Shown here one piece after another: positions 41,570-49,766 of a stretch of DNA of 64,000 nucleotides. Each line of letters opens with the position of its first letter. Within the stretch, counting starts at the first letter, position 1. This stretch comes from CAWUKT01 sp963923035. Lineage in GTDB: Bacteria > Bacteroidota > Bacteroidia > J057 > JADKCL01. The position numbers and the translations under genes were made by a program. The notes under the pieces were generated by a model. The model saw only the letters and a list, made by a program, of their open reading frames with translations. It was not told where the DNA came from and did not search any database. The DNA is taken from the NCBI GenBank assembly GCA_963923035.1, contig CAWUKT010000008.1, forward strand, positions 1-64,000. Direction: 5' to 3'.

Positions 41570-42556
41570 ATGGCACTGCTTGAATTTCAAATACCCGAAA
41601 AGGTGGTCATGGAACGGGATTCGGACTTCTACGGGAAGTTCCAAATCCGTCCGCTCGAACGTGGCTATGGCATCACCGTGGGTAATGCCCTGAGAAGGGT
41701 ACTTCTTTCTTCCCTGGAAGGCTATGCCTTCACCTCCATCAAAATCCCCAGTGTCGACCACGAATTTTCTACTGTCACTGGCGTGGTGGAAGATGTCACC
41801 GACATCATCCTGAACCTCAAAATGGTTCGCCTCAAGAAAGTCCTTGACGGTGACGACAAGATCTTCGTTTCTGTTCGGGGAAAAAGCGAATTCACAGCTG
41901 GCGACATTGGCAAGCATACCAATGCCTACGAAATCACCAACCCCGATTTCGTTATCTGTCACCTGGACAAGAATACCCAGTTCGACATCGAACTGACCGT
42001 TGGCAAGGGCCGGGGTTACCGTCCCGCCGACGAAAATAAGGATCCCGGCGCTCCGATTGGAGAGATCGCGATTGACTCGATCTTTACTCCGATCAAAAAC
42101 GTCAAGTTCCACGTCGAGGACTTCCGGGTCGAGCAGCGTACTGACTACGAGCAACTGCTGCTGGAAGTTTATACCGATGGCACCATTGATCCGGAAGAAG
42201 CACTCAAAGAAGCTGCCCACATCCTGATCAAGCACCTGATGCTGTTCTCCGACGAGAACATTCAATTGCGTCAGAGCATGCCGCAGCCCCGCAAAGAGGT
42301 GGATGAAAACTACCTCCACATGCGGAAAATCCTCAAAACACCGCTTACCGACCTCGATCTCTCCGTTCGTGCATTCAACTGCCTCAAGGCCGCTGAAGTC
42401 AAGACGCTGGGTGATCTGGTAAGCTACAACATTGCGGACCTCCTCAAGTTCCGGAACTTCGGTAAGAAGTCCCTGAGCGAATTGGAAGAGTTGGTCGCAG
42501 AGAAAGGCCTGAGCTTCGGTATGGATGTATCGAAGTACAACCTCGACGAAGACTAA
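41570..42556 (+). CDS. rpoA: DNA-directed RNA polymerase alpha subunit
   Basis: 328 residues. N-terminal dimerisation domain (GYGITVGNALRRVLLSSLEG YAFTSIKI) and C-terminal domain with LDLSVRAFNCLKAAEVKTLG DLVSYNIADLLKFRNFGKKS. Assembles the polymerase core and contacts UP elements and activators. Position in the alpha operon is standard. Confidence 0.98.
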   Translation: MALLEFQIPEKVVMERDSDFYGKFQIRPLERGYGITVGNALRRVLLSSLEGYAFTSIKIPSVDHEFSTVTGVVEDVTDIILNLKMVRLKKVLDGDDKIFVSVRGKSEFTAGDIGKHTNAYEITNPDFVICHLDKNTQFDIELTVGKGRGYRPADENKDPGAPIGEIAIDSIFTPIKNVKFHVEDFRVEQRTDYEQLLLEVYTDGTIDPEEALKEAAHILIKHLMLFSDENIQLRQSMPQPRKEVDENYLHMRKILKTPLTDLDLSVRAFNCLKAAEVKTLGDLVSYNIADLLKFRNFGKKSLSELEELVAEKGLSFGMDVSKYNLDED

Positions 42557-42655
42557 TTTGTATTGGTCCGGGTGCCGGTACCCGATGCGCTCTCCTTTTG
42601 GATATGAGCCCTCTTTAAGAGATTCGACGGCCGGTACTCGTTAATAATAATTACA

Positions 42656-43204
42656 ATGAGACATCGCAAAAAAGTAAATCACCTCGGAAGAAAGTATGGC
42701 CACCGCAAGGCAATGCTGCGGAACATGGCATCTTCCCTGTTGAAGAGCGAGAAAAAACGCATTATCACTACTCATGCCAAGGCGAAAGAGCTGCGCAAGT
42801 ACATTGAGCCGCTGATCACCAAGGCCCGTACCAATACTACCCACAGCCGTCGTACGGTATTCCGTTACCTCAACGACAAAGAAGCTGCCAAAATCCTCTT
42901 CGGAGAGGTTGCGGATCGGGTAGGCGAGCGTCCTGGTGGATACACCCGGATTCTGAAGCTGGGTCCCCGGCAGGGTGACAATGCAGAAATGGCCCTGATC
43001 GAACTCGTTGACTTCAGCGAATTTGCTTCTGACAAGCCGAAGAAGAAAAGCTCCCGTCGTCGCCGTAAGAAGGCAACTGCTTCCAAGCCGCAGGCCAAGA
43101 AGCAAGAGACGAAAGCAGCTGAGGCTTCTGAAGCTGCTGCCGAAGCCAAAGCCGCTGAGGCAGAAGAAGCAGCAAACGCTGCTACCAACGAGGAAGAGGA
43201 ATAG
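42656..43204 (+). CDS. rplQ: 50S ribosomal protein L17 with Ala/Lys/Glu tail
   Basis: 182 residues. The standard domain (MRHRKKVNHLGRKYGHRKAM ... GYTRILKLGPRQGDNAEMALIEL) ends near residue 120; the remaining ~60 are a low-complexity tail, first basic (KKKSSRRRRKKATA) then Ala/Glu-rich (EASEAAAEAKAAEAEEAANA). Such tails occur in other Bacteroidota L17 proteins. Preceded by an unusually long 99-nt gap after rpoA and followed by a strong terminator. Confidence 0.97.
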   Translation: MRHRKKVNHLGRKYGHRKAMLRNMASSLLKSEKKRIITTHAKAKELRKYIEPLITKARTNTTHSRRTVFRYLNDKEAAKILFGEVADRVGERPGGYTRILKLGPRQGDNAEMALIELVDFSEFASDKPKKKSSRRRRKKATASKPQAKKQETKAAEASEAAAEAKAAEAEEAANAATNEEEE

Positions 43205-43228
43205 GACATTTCCTTCTCAAGAAAACAC

Positions 43229-43255
43229 AAGCCACCTTTTGAGGTGGCTTTTTTC
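43229..43255 (+). terminator. Terminator of the ribosomal operon
   Basis: AGCCACCT and AGGTGGCT form a perfect 8-bp stem around TTTG and are followed by a run of T. It ends transcription about 90 nt before the candidate toxin gene. Confidence 0.93.
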
Positions 43256-43344
43256 ATTTGTGCCAATAGTGAGCGAGGGGCATCAGTGGGGTAGGGATTC
43301 TTTGGAGTCAACCGTCATACTTCAAAACCCTGTTAGTACAGCCC

Positions 43345-44805
43345 ATGAAGTCTCCTCAAGAAAAGTACAGCCCTGGCCACAGCTCTGAATTTTATCCCGA
43401 ATCCACCTCCAACTCTCCCAAGATGCGGAGTTTGGCGCCGCCACAGTTCAAACTGGAATCCTCTTCCCCCGTCCAATTGACTGACGATCCGTCCAAGGCC
43501 ACGATGGAAATGGAACAAGCCCTTTCCAACTCGGGCCCGGAACCTATTTCCCAGGTAGAGCCGGCCAGTTCATCGGGTTTGGTGCCGCCGCTCATCCCGA
43601 TGGACCAATCTACTCCGAGTACACCCGTTGGGCCAGCTCCGGCTACTTCGAGTATGGACATTTGGGGGACGGATCCGGAAACCTCGTTTGGGTTACCATT
43701 GGGCGATCTTTCCGATCCGTTTGCTTCGGAAGCGGACTCCTCCAAAAGTGAGGTCAAAGCATCCAAAAAGAAGGGCAAGGCTTCCAAATCCCAATCTTCG
43801 AAATCGGAGGCCAAGTCGTCAAAGTCGTCGGCCCGTCCCATCCCGATTCCCCGTGGATTTCGGTCCCGAGCCGACATTGCCGTAAAGCTGAAAATTGCGC
43901 AGATAACCTCGGGTAAATTCAAGGTGCAAAGGCCAGCGAAGGGTCAACAAGCCGAAATCACCGGCGGAATCAACTATGCACTTCGTCCGCCTACCCAGAA
44001 ACCGGCCGGTGCCAATATAGCCCGTCACTTTTGTTCTATGATGAAATTGCTGGATGTCTCCCAGGAGGAGGCGCAGCTCAAGGTCAAAGAGGAAGAAGAA
44101 GTCTTGGAATGGTCCAACAACAAGACTTCCAGCGCGACCGCCTTTGCGGATGGAATAACGCTCCAAGCTGTCGTCGATCACCTCAAGGGAACCGAGGCGA
44201 TTAAGGCTCTGGAAGCCAAGGCACAAAAGTTCAAGGAAAAGAAGAGTACCAAGAAAAAGAATCCCACCCAAGCCGAGCTGACCACACTTCGTCTATTCAA
44301 CCATTGGAGGAAGCTCCAGGAAGAAGCGAATGGAAACTATGGCCAGTTTCAGGTGGTCTATACCGGCGGTAGGTCCGGGCAGCACGGAGAGACCAAATTG
44401 ACCAAAACCGGAGGCGGCCAGCACATCTATGGGACCATGCGGCCCTGCCTGGCCTGCTTTATTTACATGCACCTCGCCGGGGTAGATACCAATACCTACA
44501 ATCCGAAGCACGGCCCGAGTTGGGATTCAAAGAATGCTCGACTGTCCATCGTGGAGCTGATGTGGGAGCAGTACGGAAAAGTTATGATGGGGAGTAAAAG
44601 CCAAAGGAGCATGGAGAAAGAGGATTGGAATGGTTTGGTCGCCCGGGTAATGAAGAAATTGGATTGGGCGGGTGCTGGGGCCAAGATCACTTCGGACTTC
44701 AATGTGAGCAAAGGAACCCTGCACAAAGGTAAAGACGGCAACATGACCCATCGGAAACGCGCCTTCAACGGCGATACCAGTAGCGACGACGAGCGCACCA
44801 TTTAA
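43345..44805 (+). CDS. Candidate deaminase-fold toxin/effector with injection-system-like leader
   Basis: 486 residues, no signal peptide or membrane segment. Residues 1-110 are Ser/Pro-rich; within them SLAPPQFKLESSSPVQL resembles the 'PPxQL...PVQ' leaders found on DUF4157-type and contractile-injection-system cargo of Bacteroidota (inference from memory). Residues ~130-165 are a basic Lys/Ser linker, ~165-330 a helical part of unknown fold. The C-terminal part has a strand (FQVVYTGG), H347-G-E349 at a helix start, a strand (QHIYGTM) and R-P-C368-L-A-C371, the HxE and PCxxC zinc and catalytic motifs of the cytidine-deaminase superfamily, 21 residues apart. Bacterial toxins of this superfamily deaminate DNA, RNA or free nucleosides. 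No immunity-type gene is next to it: upstream is the rplQ terminator, downstream a convergent methyltransferase. Substrate and delivery are unproven. Confidence 0.65.
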   Translation: MKSPQEKYSPGHSSEFYPESTSNSPKMRSLAPPQFKLESSSPVQLTDDPSKATMEMEQALSNSGPEPISQVEPASSSGLVPPLIPMDQSTPSTPVGPAPATSSMDIWGTDPETSFGLPLGDLSDPFASEADSSKSEVKASKKKGKASKSQSSKSEAKSSKSSARPIPIPRGFRSRADIAVKLKIAQITSGKFKVQRPAKGQQAEITGGINYALRPPTQKPAGANIARHFCSMMKLLDVSQEEAQLKVKEEEEVLEWSNNKTSSATAFADGITLQAVVDHLKGTEAIKALEAKAQKFKEKKSTKKKNPTQAELTTLRLFNHWRKLQEEANGNYGQFQVVYTGGRSGQHGETKLTKTGGGQHIYGTMRPCLACFIYMHLAGVDTNTYNPKHGPSWDSKNARLSIVELMWEQYGKVMMGSKSQRSMEKEDWNGLVARVMKKLDWAGAGAKITSDFNVSKGTLHKGKDGNMTHRKRAFNGDTSSDDERTI

Positions 44806-44820
44806 AATGGCCCGGTAGAA

Positions 44821-46221
44821 CTACCCCTCCGGGCCGTATCCCAGAATTCGCAGCAATTTCTGGATTGCACTGCGCAAGGGATCGTTTTGGAGGGGGAGTT
44901 CTAAGGGATAATAATTGTCCCAGACCTCCATCAGCATGTTTCTCAATTCCTCCCGCTCCATTTCCACATCGTAATCGCCCTCGTTTTCCCTCCGCCATTC
45001 TTCCACCACCTGCTCCACCTGCGGCAAGAGTTGGAGGAACAACTTCGGATCGTGCCGGCTCAGTCGCATCGCGGGCACCAATTGTCGAAGGTCCAACTCG
45101 CCTTTCTGGCCTTGTGCATGGACCACCGCCTTGATCCCATGAAAATCATCGCTGCTGAACGCATCCGCCCCGTGCCGAAACGCAAACTCTGTTTCCCGGT
45201 GAGGACCGGGAGGAAACAGCAGCCCATTCAACCAAATGCTGAAATGGAGGCCCTTTGGCAGGAGCCCCTTGCCGCCGCGGTTCTCACAGAACCTATGCAG
45301 AGCATGAAAATTTACCTCCACCGAAATGGATCCGTGGCGGTTCAGGAAGGGAGCTTCCTGCCCATCGAGGCCCGGAAGATCGTGGTCGCCCTTGTCTGAG
45401 GCCAGGACCAGCGCCCCGTGCGGATGCGTACCCAAAAGCTGCTGCAACAGCCGAATGGCCACATGCGGAAACAACAAGTGCGTTTCTGTCAACTTTTCAG
45501 CGTAGGTCGCCAGAATCCCATCCAATTCCGGATCGGCATAAGGAGATTCCTCCGCCTCACGGTACACATAGGTCCATTCCCGTTCCTCCAGCAATTCCGC
45601 GGGAGAGGTTTCAAAGAGCCCATTTTCCCCCTCCGTCAACGCTACCCATGCTTCCTGAAACCCATCCGGACCAATGCGGAAGAGGTCCTGGGGAATGGAA
45701 TCGAAGAAGTAATTGCCCAGCAGAATGACCGGTCCCTCTGCGAGGGTGTCGATCAAGTTTTGGCCGGTGTGATGGAGGGTGGCTTGATCGGGAAAATAGG
45801 CATCCAATTGTACCAGGTCCAGCTTTCCCGTCTGGATGAAGGGAACCAGTCGGGGATGCTGTTGCCAAAATTCAAGATTGGAGGCAGCGAGGTCGGAGAG
45901 GAGGTAGGTATAATCGGGAATGGGATGGGGGACATCTTCGGCCCATTTGTGGAGGGTCTTTAAGATCAGGTATCCCAATTTTCCCGCTCCGGCCCCCAGT
46001 TCCAGGATATGCACCTTGAGATCGCCGCGCCCCTGCCGGTACAGGTCCCGGAAATAGGCGAGAATCAGGCGCGCGTACTCCTCGGCGATGAACGGATTGT
46101 TGGTGATATAATGCGGAACAATCCCCTCGGACCAGGCCTCGGGTCCAATGCGTTCGTAGTAGCTCTTTTGCAAATCCCACAATGGAGACTCAGAGAACCG
46201 ATGCGGACCATTCGCTGGCAT
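44821..46221 (-). CDS. SAM-dependent methyltransferase, MidA-like
   Basis: 466 residues from ATG 46221; the frame is open further upstream only because it lies inside the aminotransferase gene in another frame. SAM motif HILELGAGAGKLGYLIL (about residues 75-90) and the later GNYFFDSIPQDLF resemble the MidA/NDUFAF7 group ('ANEFFDALP'), which methylate arginine on respiratory complex I subunits in mitochondria. The similarity is partial and the protein is longer at both ends, so the substrate is open. It starts 39 nt after the aminotransferase stop and is probably co-transcribed with it. A 7-bp inverted repeat (44809-44815 with 44829-44835) spans its 3' end. Confidence 0.7.
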   Translation of the reverse strand: MPANGPHRFSESPLWDLQKSYYERIGPEAWSEGIVPHYITNNPFIAEEYARLILAYFRDLYRQGRGDLKVHILELGAGAGKLGYLILKTLHKWAEDVPHPIPDYTYLLSDLAASNLEFWQQHPRLVPFIQTGKLDLVQLDAYFPDQATLHHTGQNLIDTLAEGPVILLGNYFFDSIPQDLFRIGPDGFQEAWVALTEGENGLFETSPAELLEEREWTYVYREAEESPYADPELDGILATYAEKLTETHLLFPHVAIRLLQQLLGTHPHGALVLASDKGDHDLPGLDGQEAPFLNRHGSISVEVNFHALHRFCENRGGKGLLPKGLHFSIWLNGLLFPPGPHRETEFAFRHGADAFSSDDFHGIKAVVHAQGQKGELDLRQLVPAMRLSRHDPKLFLQLLPQVEQVVEEWRRENEGDYDVEMEREELRNMLMEVWDNYYPLELPLQNDPLRSAIQKLLRILGYGPEG

Positions 46222-46259
46222 GAGGGGATTGTTACGAATAGAATCGATGGGAGGCGGCG

Positions 46260-47540
46260 CTACTGCAATTGCTCCAGCGCGTTCTCCAATTTTTTCAGCA
46301 AGGTCGGCATTTCTTCCACCTTGGCCGTGCCAATGGAAAGTCGGTACCAGGGCTGTTCGCGCTGTCCGCCGAAGGCGTAGAAGGGAACGACGGCGAGGCC
46401 GGCCGCTTCCAGGATGTATTTCTGGACATGGGCATTCGTCGCAAGGACAATGCCGTCCGGGGCCGTTTTGCCGACCAGATCGAAGCGAATCGTGAGGTAG
46501 ATGGCGCCCTTGGGGGAAATGGAATCGACCATGTGGCCTTTCTCTTTCATGGCCTGGATGCCATTGTGGAAGCCCATCAGGCGGGTTTCTGCCTTGGCGC
46601 GCATCTCGGTCATGAACGTATCGACCGCTTCGGTATCGTTCAGGAAATCCACCGTGGCCGTTTGCTCGGCGCGGGGAGACCATGCGCCGACGTGGCCAAG
46701 GATGCTTTTCATCCGGCCAATGATCTCAGCCGGTCCGAAGCCCCAGCCGACCCGGACTCCGGTAGCGGCAAAGCACTTGGAGATGCCGTCGATGTAGACG
46801 GTATAGGGGCGCATTTCCGGGCGGAGGCTTACGGGGTCGTGGTGAACAGTTCCCTGGTAAGTCAATTGCCAGTAAATCTGGTCAAAGAGGAGGTACAAGG
46901 GCTTTTCGCCCTCGCCCCGGCGAGCATTCTCTTCCAGAATCAAATCACAGATCGATTCCAATTGCTCCTTGGTAAAGACGGTTCCGGTCGGGTTGAGCGG
47001 AGAACAGACCGCGATGAGCGTGGCATCCTTGACATGCGGAGCCAGCAACTCGGCGGTGGGCATGAAGCCGTCTTCGGGGCGGGTCTCCAGGGCGACCTTG
47101 ACCCCATCCGACAGGTGAGTATAGTGGTTGTTGTTCCAGGAGGGGATGGGGAAAATGACCTTGTCCTCCGGATCGACGAGCGCCTGGTAGGCGGCGAAGA
47201 TCAGCGGACGGGCGCCTCCGGCAATCAGGAATTCATTGGGTTGGTAGTCGAGGCCGAGGCGTTTGTGGATATACCCCGACACCGCCTCCCGCAATTCCGG
47301 AAGACCGTTGGAAGGCGGGTAATTTGTTTTTCCATTGCGGTAGGCATTCACGATTCCATCTTCCAGTCCCTTGGGAATGGGAAAGACGGAAGGGTCAAAA
47401 TCTCCAATTGTGAGGTTGTAGATTTCGGCTCCCTGAGCCTTGAGGGCGTTGATTTCACCGGCCAACTTGATGATTTCAGAACCAACCAACTGGGCGGCTT
47501 TTCTGGATACCAGCATAGGAGAAACTTTACTCTTTAACAT
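46260..47540 (-). CDS. Aspartate aminotransferase family PLP enzyme
   Basis: 426 residues, fold type I aminotransferase. GARPLIFAAYQALV, SPLNPTGTVF, the Asp/Tyr in LFDQIYWQLTY and the Schiff-base Lys255 in DGISKCFAATGVRVGW, followed by the Arg in YRLSIGT that binds the alpha-carboxylate. Start could be ATG 47540 or ATG 47516 (MLVSRKAAQ); the second leaves room for a short leader because a TAATTTTG promoter box lies only 4 nt before the first. Amino-acid specificity cannot be read from sequence. Leads a two-gene unit with the methyltransferase. Confidence 0.92.
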   Translation of the reverse strand: MLKSKVSPMLVSRKAAQLVGSEIIKLAGEINALKAQGAEIYNLTIGDFDPSVFPIPKGLEDGIVNAYRNGKTNYPPSNGLPELREAVSGYIHKRLGLDYQPNEFLIAGGARPLIFAAYQALVDPEDKVIFPIPSWNNNHYTHLSDGVKVALETRPEDGFMPTAELLAPHVKDATLIAVCSPLNPTGTVFTKEQLESICDLILEENARRGEGEKPLYLLFDQIYWQLTYQGTVHHDPVSLRPEMRPYTVYIDGISKCFAATGVRVGWGFGPAEIIGRMKSILGHVGAWSPRAEQTATVDFLNDTEAVDTFMTEMRAKAETRLMGFHNGIQAMKEKGHMVDSISPKGAIYLTIRFDLVGKTAPDGIVLATNAHVQKYILEAAGLAVVPFYAFGGQREQPWYRLSIGTAKVEEMPTLLKKLENALEQLQ

Positions 47541-47544
47541 GGGG

Positions 47545-47552
47545 CAAAATTA
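47545..47552 (-). promoter_or_regulatory. -7 box directly upstream of the aminotransferase gene
   Basis: Minus-strand TAATTTTG (complement of 47545-47552), a perfect TAnnTTTG, ends 4 nt before ATG 47540. A TTG lies only 14 nt further up, shorter than the usual 19-20, so the -33 element is uncertain. Confidence 0.5.
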
Positions 47553-47565
47553 GTTTTTTCATTTG

Positions 47566-47826
47566 TCAATCCATAAACCAACCCGCATTTGGATTGGTCG
47601 AATCATACAAGGGAAATTCTGGTTGTAAGCTGTTTTTTCGTTCTTTCTGATACCAAGACTCCCTCAACTTCATTTTCCCTACCCCCTTTATTTTCCATTT
47701 CTCTTTTTTCCCGACATTCTTCCCGGCATCGAGTCTTTTTTTCCGGTTGGTCTTGTACTTCTCGGTCTTCGAAAGGGATGGGGGAGAAATGAACAAATCA
47801 TTGCCGTGGTCATTTAAAAGGGCCAT
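47566..47826 (-). CDS. Possible small basic protein
   Basis: An 86-codon frame from ATG 47826, lysine-rich (KTNRKKRLDAGKNVGKKEKW) and ending 25 nt before the aminotransferase start. No domain, no signal peptide. It fills most of the intergenic gap between divergent aspartate aminotransferase and mgtE. Could equally be chance. Confidence 0.25.
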   Translation of the reverse strand: MALLNDHGNDLFISPPSLSKTEKYKTNRKKRLDAGKNVGKKEKWKIKGVGKMKLRESWYQKERKNSLQPEFPLYDSTNPNAGWFMD

Positions 47827-47829
47827 TGT

Positions 47830-47860
47830 TTGGGGCTGCGGGGATTAAAATCTATTTTTG
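47830..47860 (+). promoter_or_regulatory. Promoter of mgtE, possibly giving a leaderless mRNA
   Basis: TTG at 47830-47832, 20-nt spacer, TATTTTTG at 47853-47860: a full Bacteroidota promoter. The best start codon, ATG 47866, is only 5 nt beyond the box, about where transcription should begin. Confidence 0.6.
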
Positions 47861-47865
47861 ATGGG

Positions 47866-49209
47866 ATGGCCCGTACCCGCGAACAAAATATCGAGAAGGT
47901 CAAATCGATCCTGGCGGATTCGCTTGAGCACGCGAAGCCATTACTCAAGCGCTTACACCCATCGGACATTGCGCGGATTCTGGAAGAAATCAGCCCGGAT
48001 TCCCGGCGCAAAATCGTGCGCATGCTCCCCGTGGAGCTGGCATCTGAAGCCATCTCTGAGATGGATTACGAGGCCAATCCCGAAGAGATCTTGTCCACCC
48101 TTTCTCCTGAGCGCGCCGCCCAAATCATCGAAGAACTCGATCCGGACGATGCGGCAGACCTCCTGTCCCAGCTTCCCAGCCACGAGCTGCGGCTGATCAT
48201 GGAGCGCATTTCCGAGGAAGAAGAGCAGATCATTACGTCGTTGATGGCCTACGATGAGGACACAGCGGGCGGAATCATGACCTCCGAAGTGCTCAAGCTG
48301 CCGGCCTTCCTGACCAAGCGGCAGGCGATTGATGCGGTGGTGGAGATTTCGGAGGAGATGGAGGACTTCTACGCCATTTACATCATCGATGACGATGACA
48401 AATTGCTCGGCGTGGTCCCCTTGAAGCGCCTCATCCAGGCCAAGCCCTGGATCAAAGTGGGAGAATTGGTGCTGGAAAACCTCGTGAAGGTGCACCACCA
48501 AACCGACCAGGAAAAAGTGGCGAAGATCATGAAGGAGTACAACCTTGCGGCGTTGCCGGTGGTCGGTGACGAAGGCGAATTGCTGGGCCGGGTGACCTTT
48601 GACGACGTGATCGATGTATTTGAAGAGGAAAGTACGGAGGACATGTTGAAACTGGCGGGGGTTTCGGAGGACGAATCTCTCCGGGGTGGTTGGGCGAATG
48701 CGGTCAAAAGCCGTTTGCCCTGGCTCCTGATCAACCTGTGTACCGCCTCCACGGCGGGCTTTGTCATCTCACGTTTCGCCAATACCCTCGACCAAATGGT
48801 CATCATCGCCTCGTTCATGCCCATCGTGGCGGGCGTCGCGGGCAACGGCGCCACCCAGGCCCTCGCCGTGACCATCCGGCGGATTGCCACGGACGGGATT
48901 TTGTCCCGTCAGTACCTGTCCGTCATCACGAAAGAATTACTGGTTGGCTTCATCAATGGTGTCCTGCTCGGGCTCGTTGTGGGCGGTATCGCCTGGTCCC
49001 TTAACGCAAATCCCATGCTGGGCCTCGTTGTCACCTTGGCCATGATTGGGAACCTCCTCATCGCCGGATTCGCCGGATCCGCCATTCCCCTACTCCTCCA
49101 ACGCCTGGGCGTCGACCCGGCCGTGGCCAGCTCCATCCTGATGACGGCCTTCACCGATATCCTTGGCTATACCCTCCTTTTGGGGCTCGGCACCGCCCTT
49201 TTGCTCTGA
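47866..49209 (+). CDS. mgtE: Magnesium transporter MgtE
   Basis: 447 residues from ATG 47866. Layout is that of MgtE: N-domain with superhelical repeats (LHPSDIARILEEISPDSRRK, LDPDDAADLLSQLP), two CBS domains (~130-255: YDEDTAGGIMTSEVLKLPAF ... VVGDEGELLGRVTFDDVIDV), then five membrane helices with PIVAGVAGNGATQALAV, the pore motif. Mg2+ uptake channel gated by Mg2+ binding to the cytosolic domains. Its promoter sits just before the start. Divergent from the aminotransferase unit. Confidence 0.96.
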   Translation: MARTREQNIEKVKSILADSLEHAKPLLKRLHPSDIARILEEISPDSRRKIVRMLPVELASEAISEMDYEANPEEILSTLSPERAAQIIEELDPDDAADLLSQLPSHELRLIMERISEEEEQIITSLMAYDEDTAGGIMTSEVLKLPAFLTKRQAIDAVVEISEEMEDFYAIYIIDDDDKLLGVVPLKRLIQAKPWIKVGELVLENLVKVHHQTDQEKVAKIMKEYNLAALPVVGDEGELLGRVTFDDVIDVFEEESTEDMLKLAGVSEDESLRGGWANAVKSRLPWLLINLCTASTAGFVISRFANTLDQMVIIASFMPIVAGVAGNGATQALAVTIRRIATDGILSRQYLSVITKELLVGFINGVLLGLVVGGIAWSLNANPMLGLVVTLAMIGNLLIAGFAGSAIPLLLQRLGVDPAVASSILMTAFTDILGYTLLLGLGTALLL

Positions 49210-49238
49210 CGCCATCCCCTTGTATCTTTGTTCCCACT

Positions 49239-49766
49239 ATGAAAAAGACCCTGATTCCCGCCCTGATTGTCCTGGCCGTTGCTGCCGGGGTATACGTCAT
49301 GTTCTTCATGGACCGTGGAGAGGACGGCGAGACCTCCGATCCGAACACTGAATTGGCGGAAGGCGAGGGCCCGGAAGATACCTTGCCGCCCGCACCGACC
49401 CCCGAGGAATTGCGGCGGCAGCAGCGCTTGAATGAGCATGCGCGCCCGCATGAATTCATCACACTGAATTATTCGAGTCGGCGAAATCTGTTGGGAGAGG
49501 CGGTGATCGAAGGGAGTATGAGCAATACGGCCGAGCTGACGAAGTACAGCGATATGCGCCTCGTGATTTATTTTGATGATGAGTTGGGAAATACGGCCGA
49601 TTCAGCCTCGCAGGTCGTATTTGAGCAGATCAAACCGGGGGAAACGACTGAATTTCGGATGAAGGAAAAGCAGCCCAAGCGAACGGAGGTGCGGTTGCGG
49701 ATTGCGGAGGCTGAGGCAGATGATGTACCGAAACGGGATCAGGGAGCGACCAACTCCAACCGCTGA
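49239..49766 (+). CDS. Membrane-anchored FxLYD-like protein
   Basis: 175 residues. One N-terminal membrane segment (LIPALIVLAVAAGVYVMFFM), an acidic Pro-rich linker to ~residue 60, then a beta-sandwich (GEAVIEGSMSNTAELTKYSD MRLVIYFDDELGNTADS ... IKPGETTEFRMK) resembling FxLYD/Ig-like domains. Periplasmic side. Function unknown. Follows mgtE after 29 nt and may share its transcript; its 3' end overlaps the convergent gene by 28 nt. Confidence 0.7.
   Translation: MKKTLIPALIVLAVAAGVYVMFFMDRGEDGETSDPNTELAEGEGPEDTLPPAPTPEELRRQQRLNEHARPHEFITLNYSSRRNLLGEAVIEGSMSNTAELTKYSDMRLVIYFDDELGNTADSASQVVFEQIKPGETTEFRMKEKQPKRTEVRLRIAEAEADDVPKRDQGATNSNR

Noticed and set aside
43345..44805. DUF4157 zinc-metalloprotease-like domain in the deaminase candidate
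   Set aside because: Only the leader resembles such proteins; no HExxH or DUF4157 core sequence was found.
46222..46683. N-terminal extension of the methyltransferase frame
   Set aside because: It lies within the aminotransferase gene in another frame on the same strand and has shadow-type composition rich in Arg, His and Pro; ATG 46221 is the credible start.
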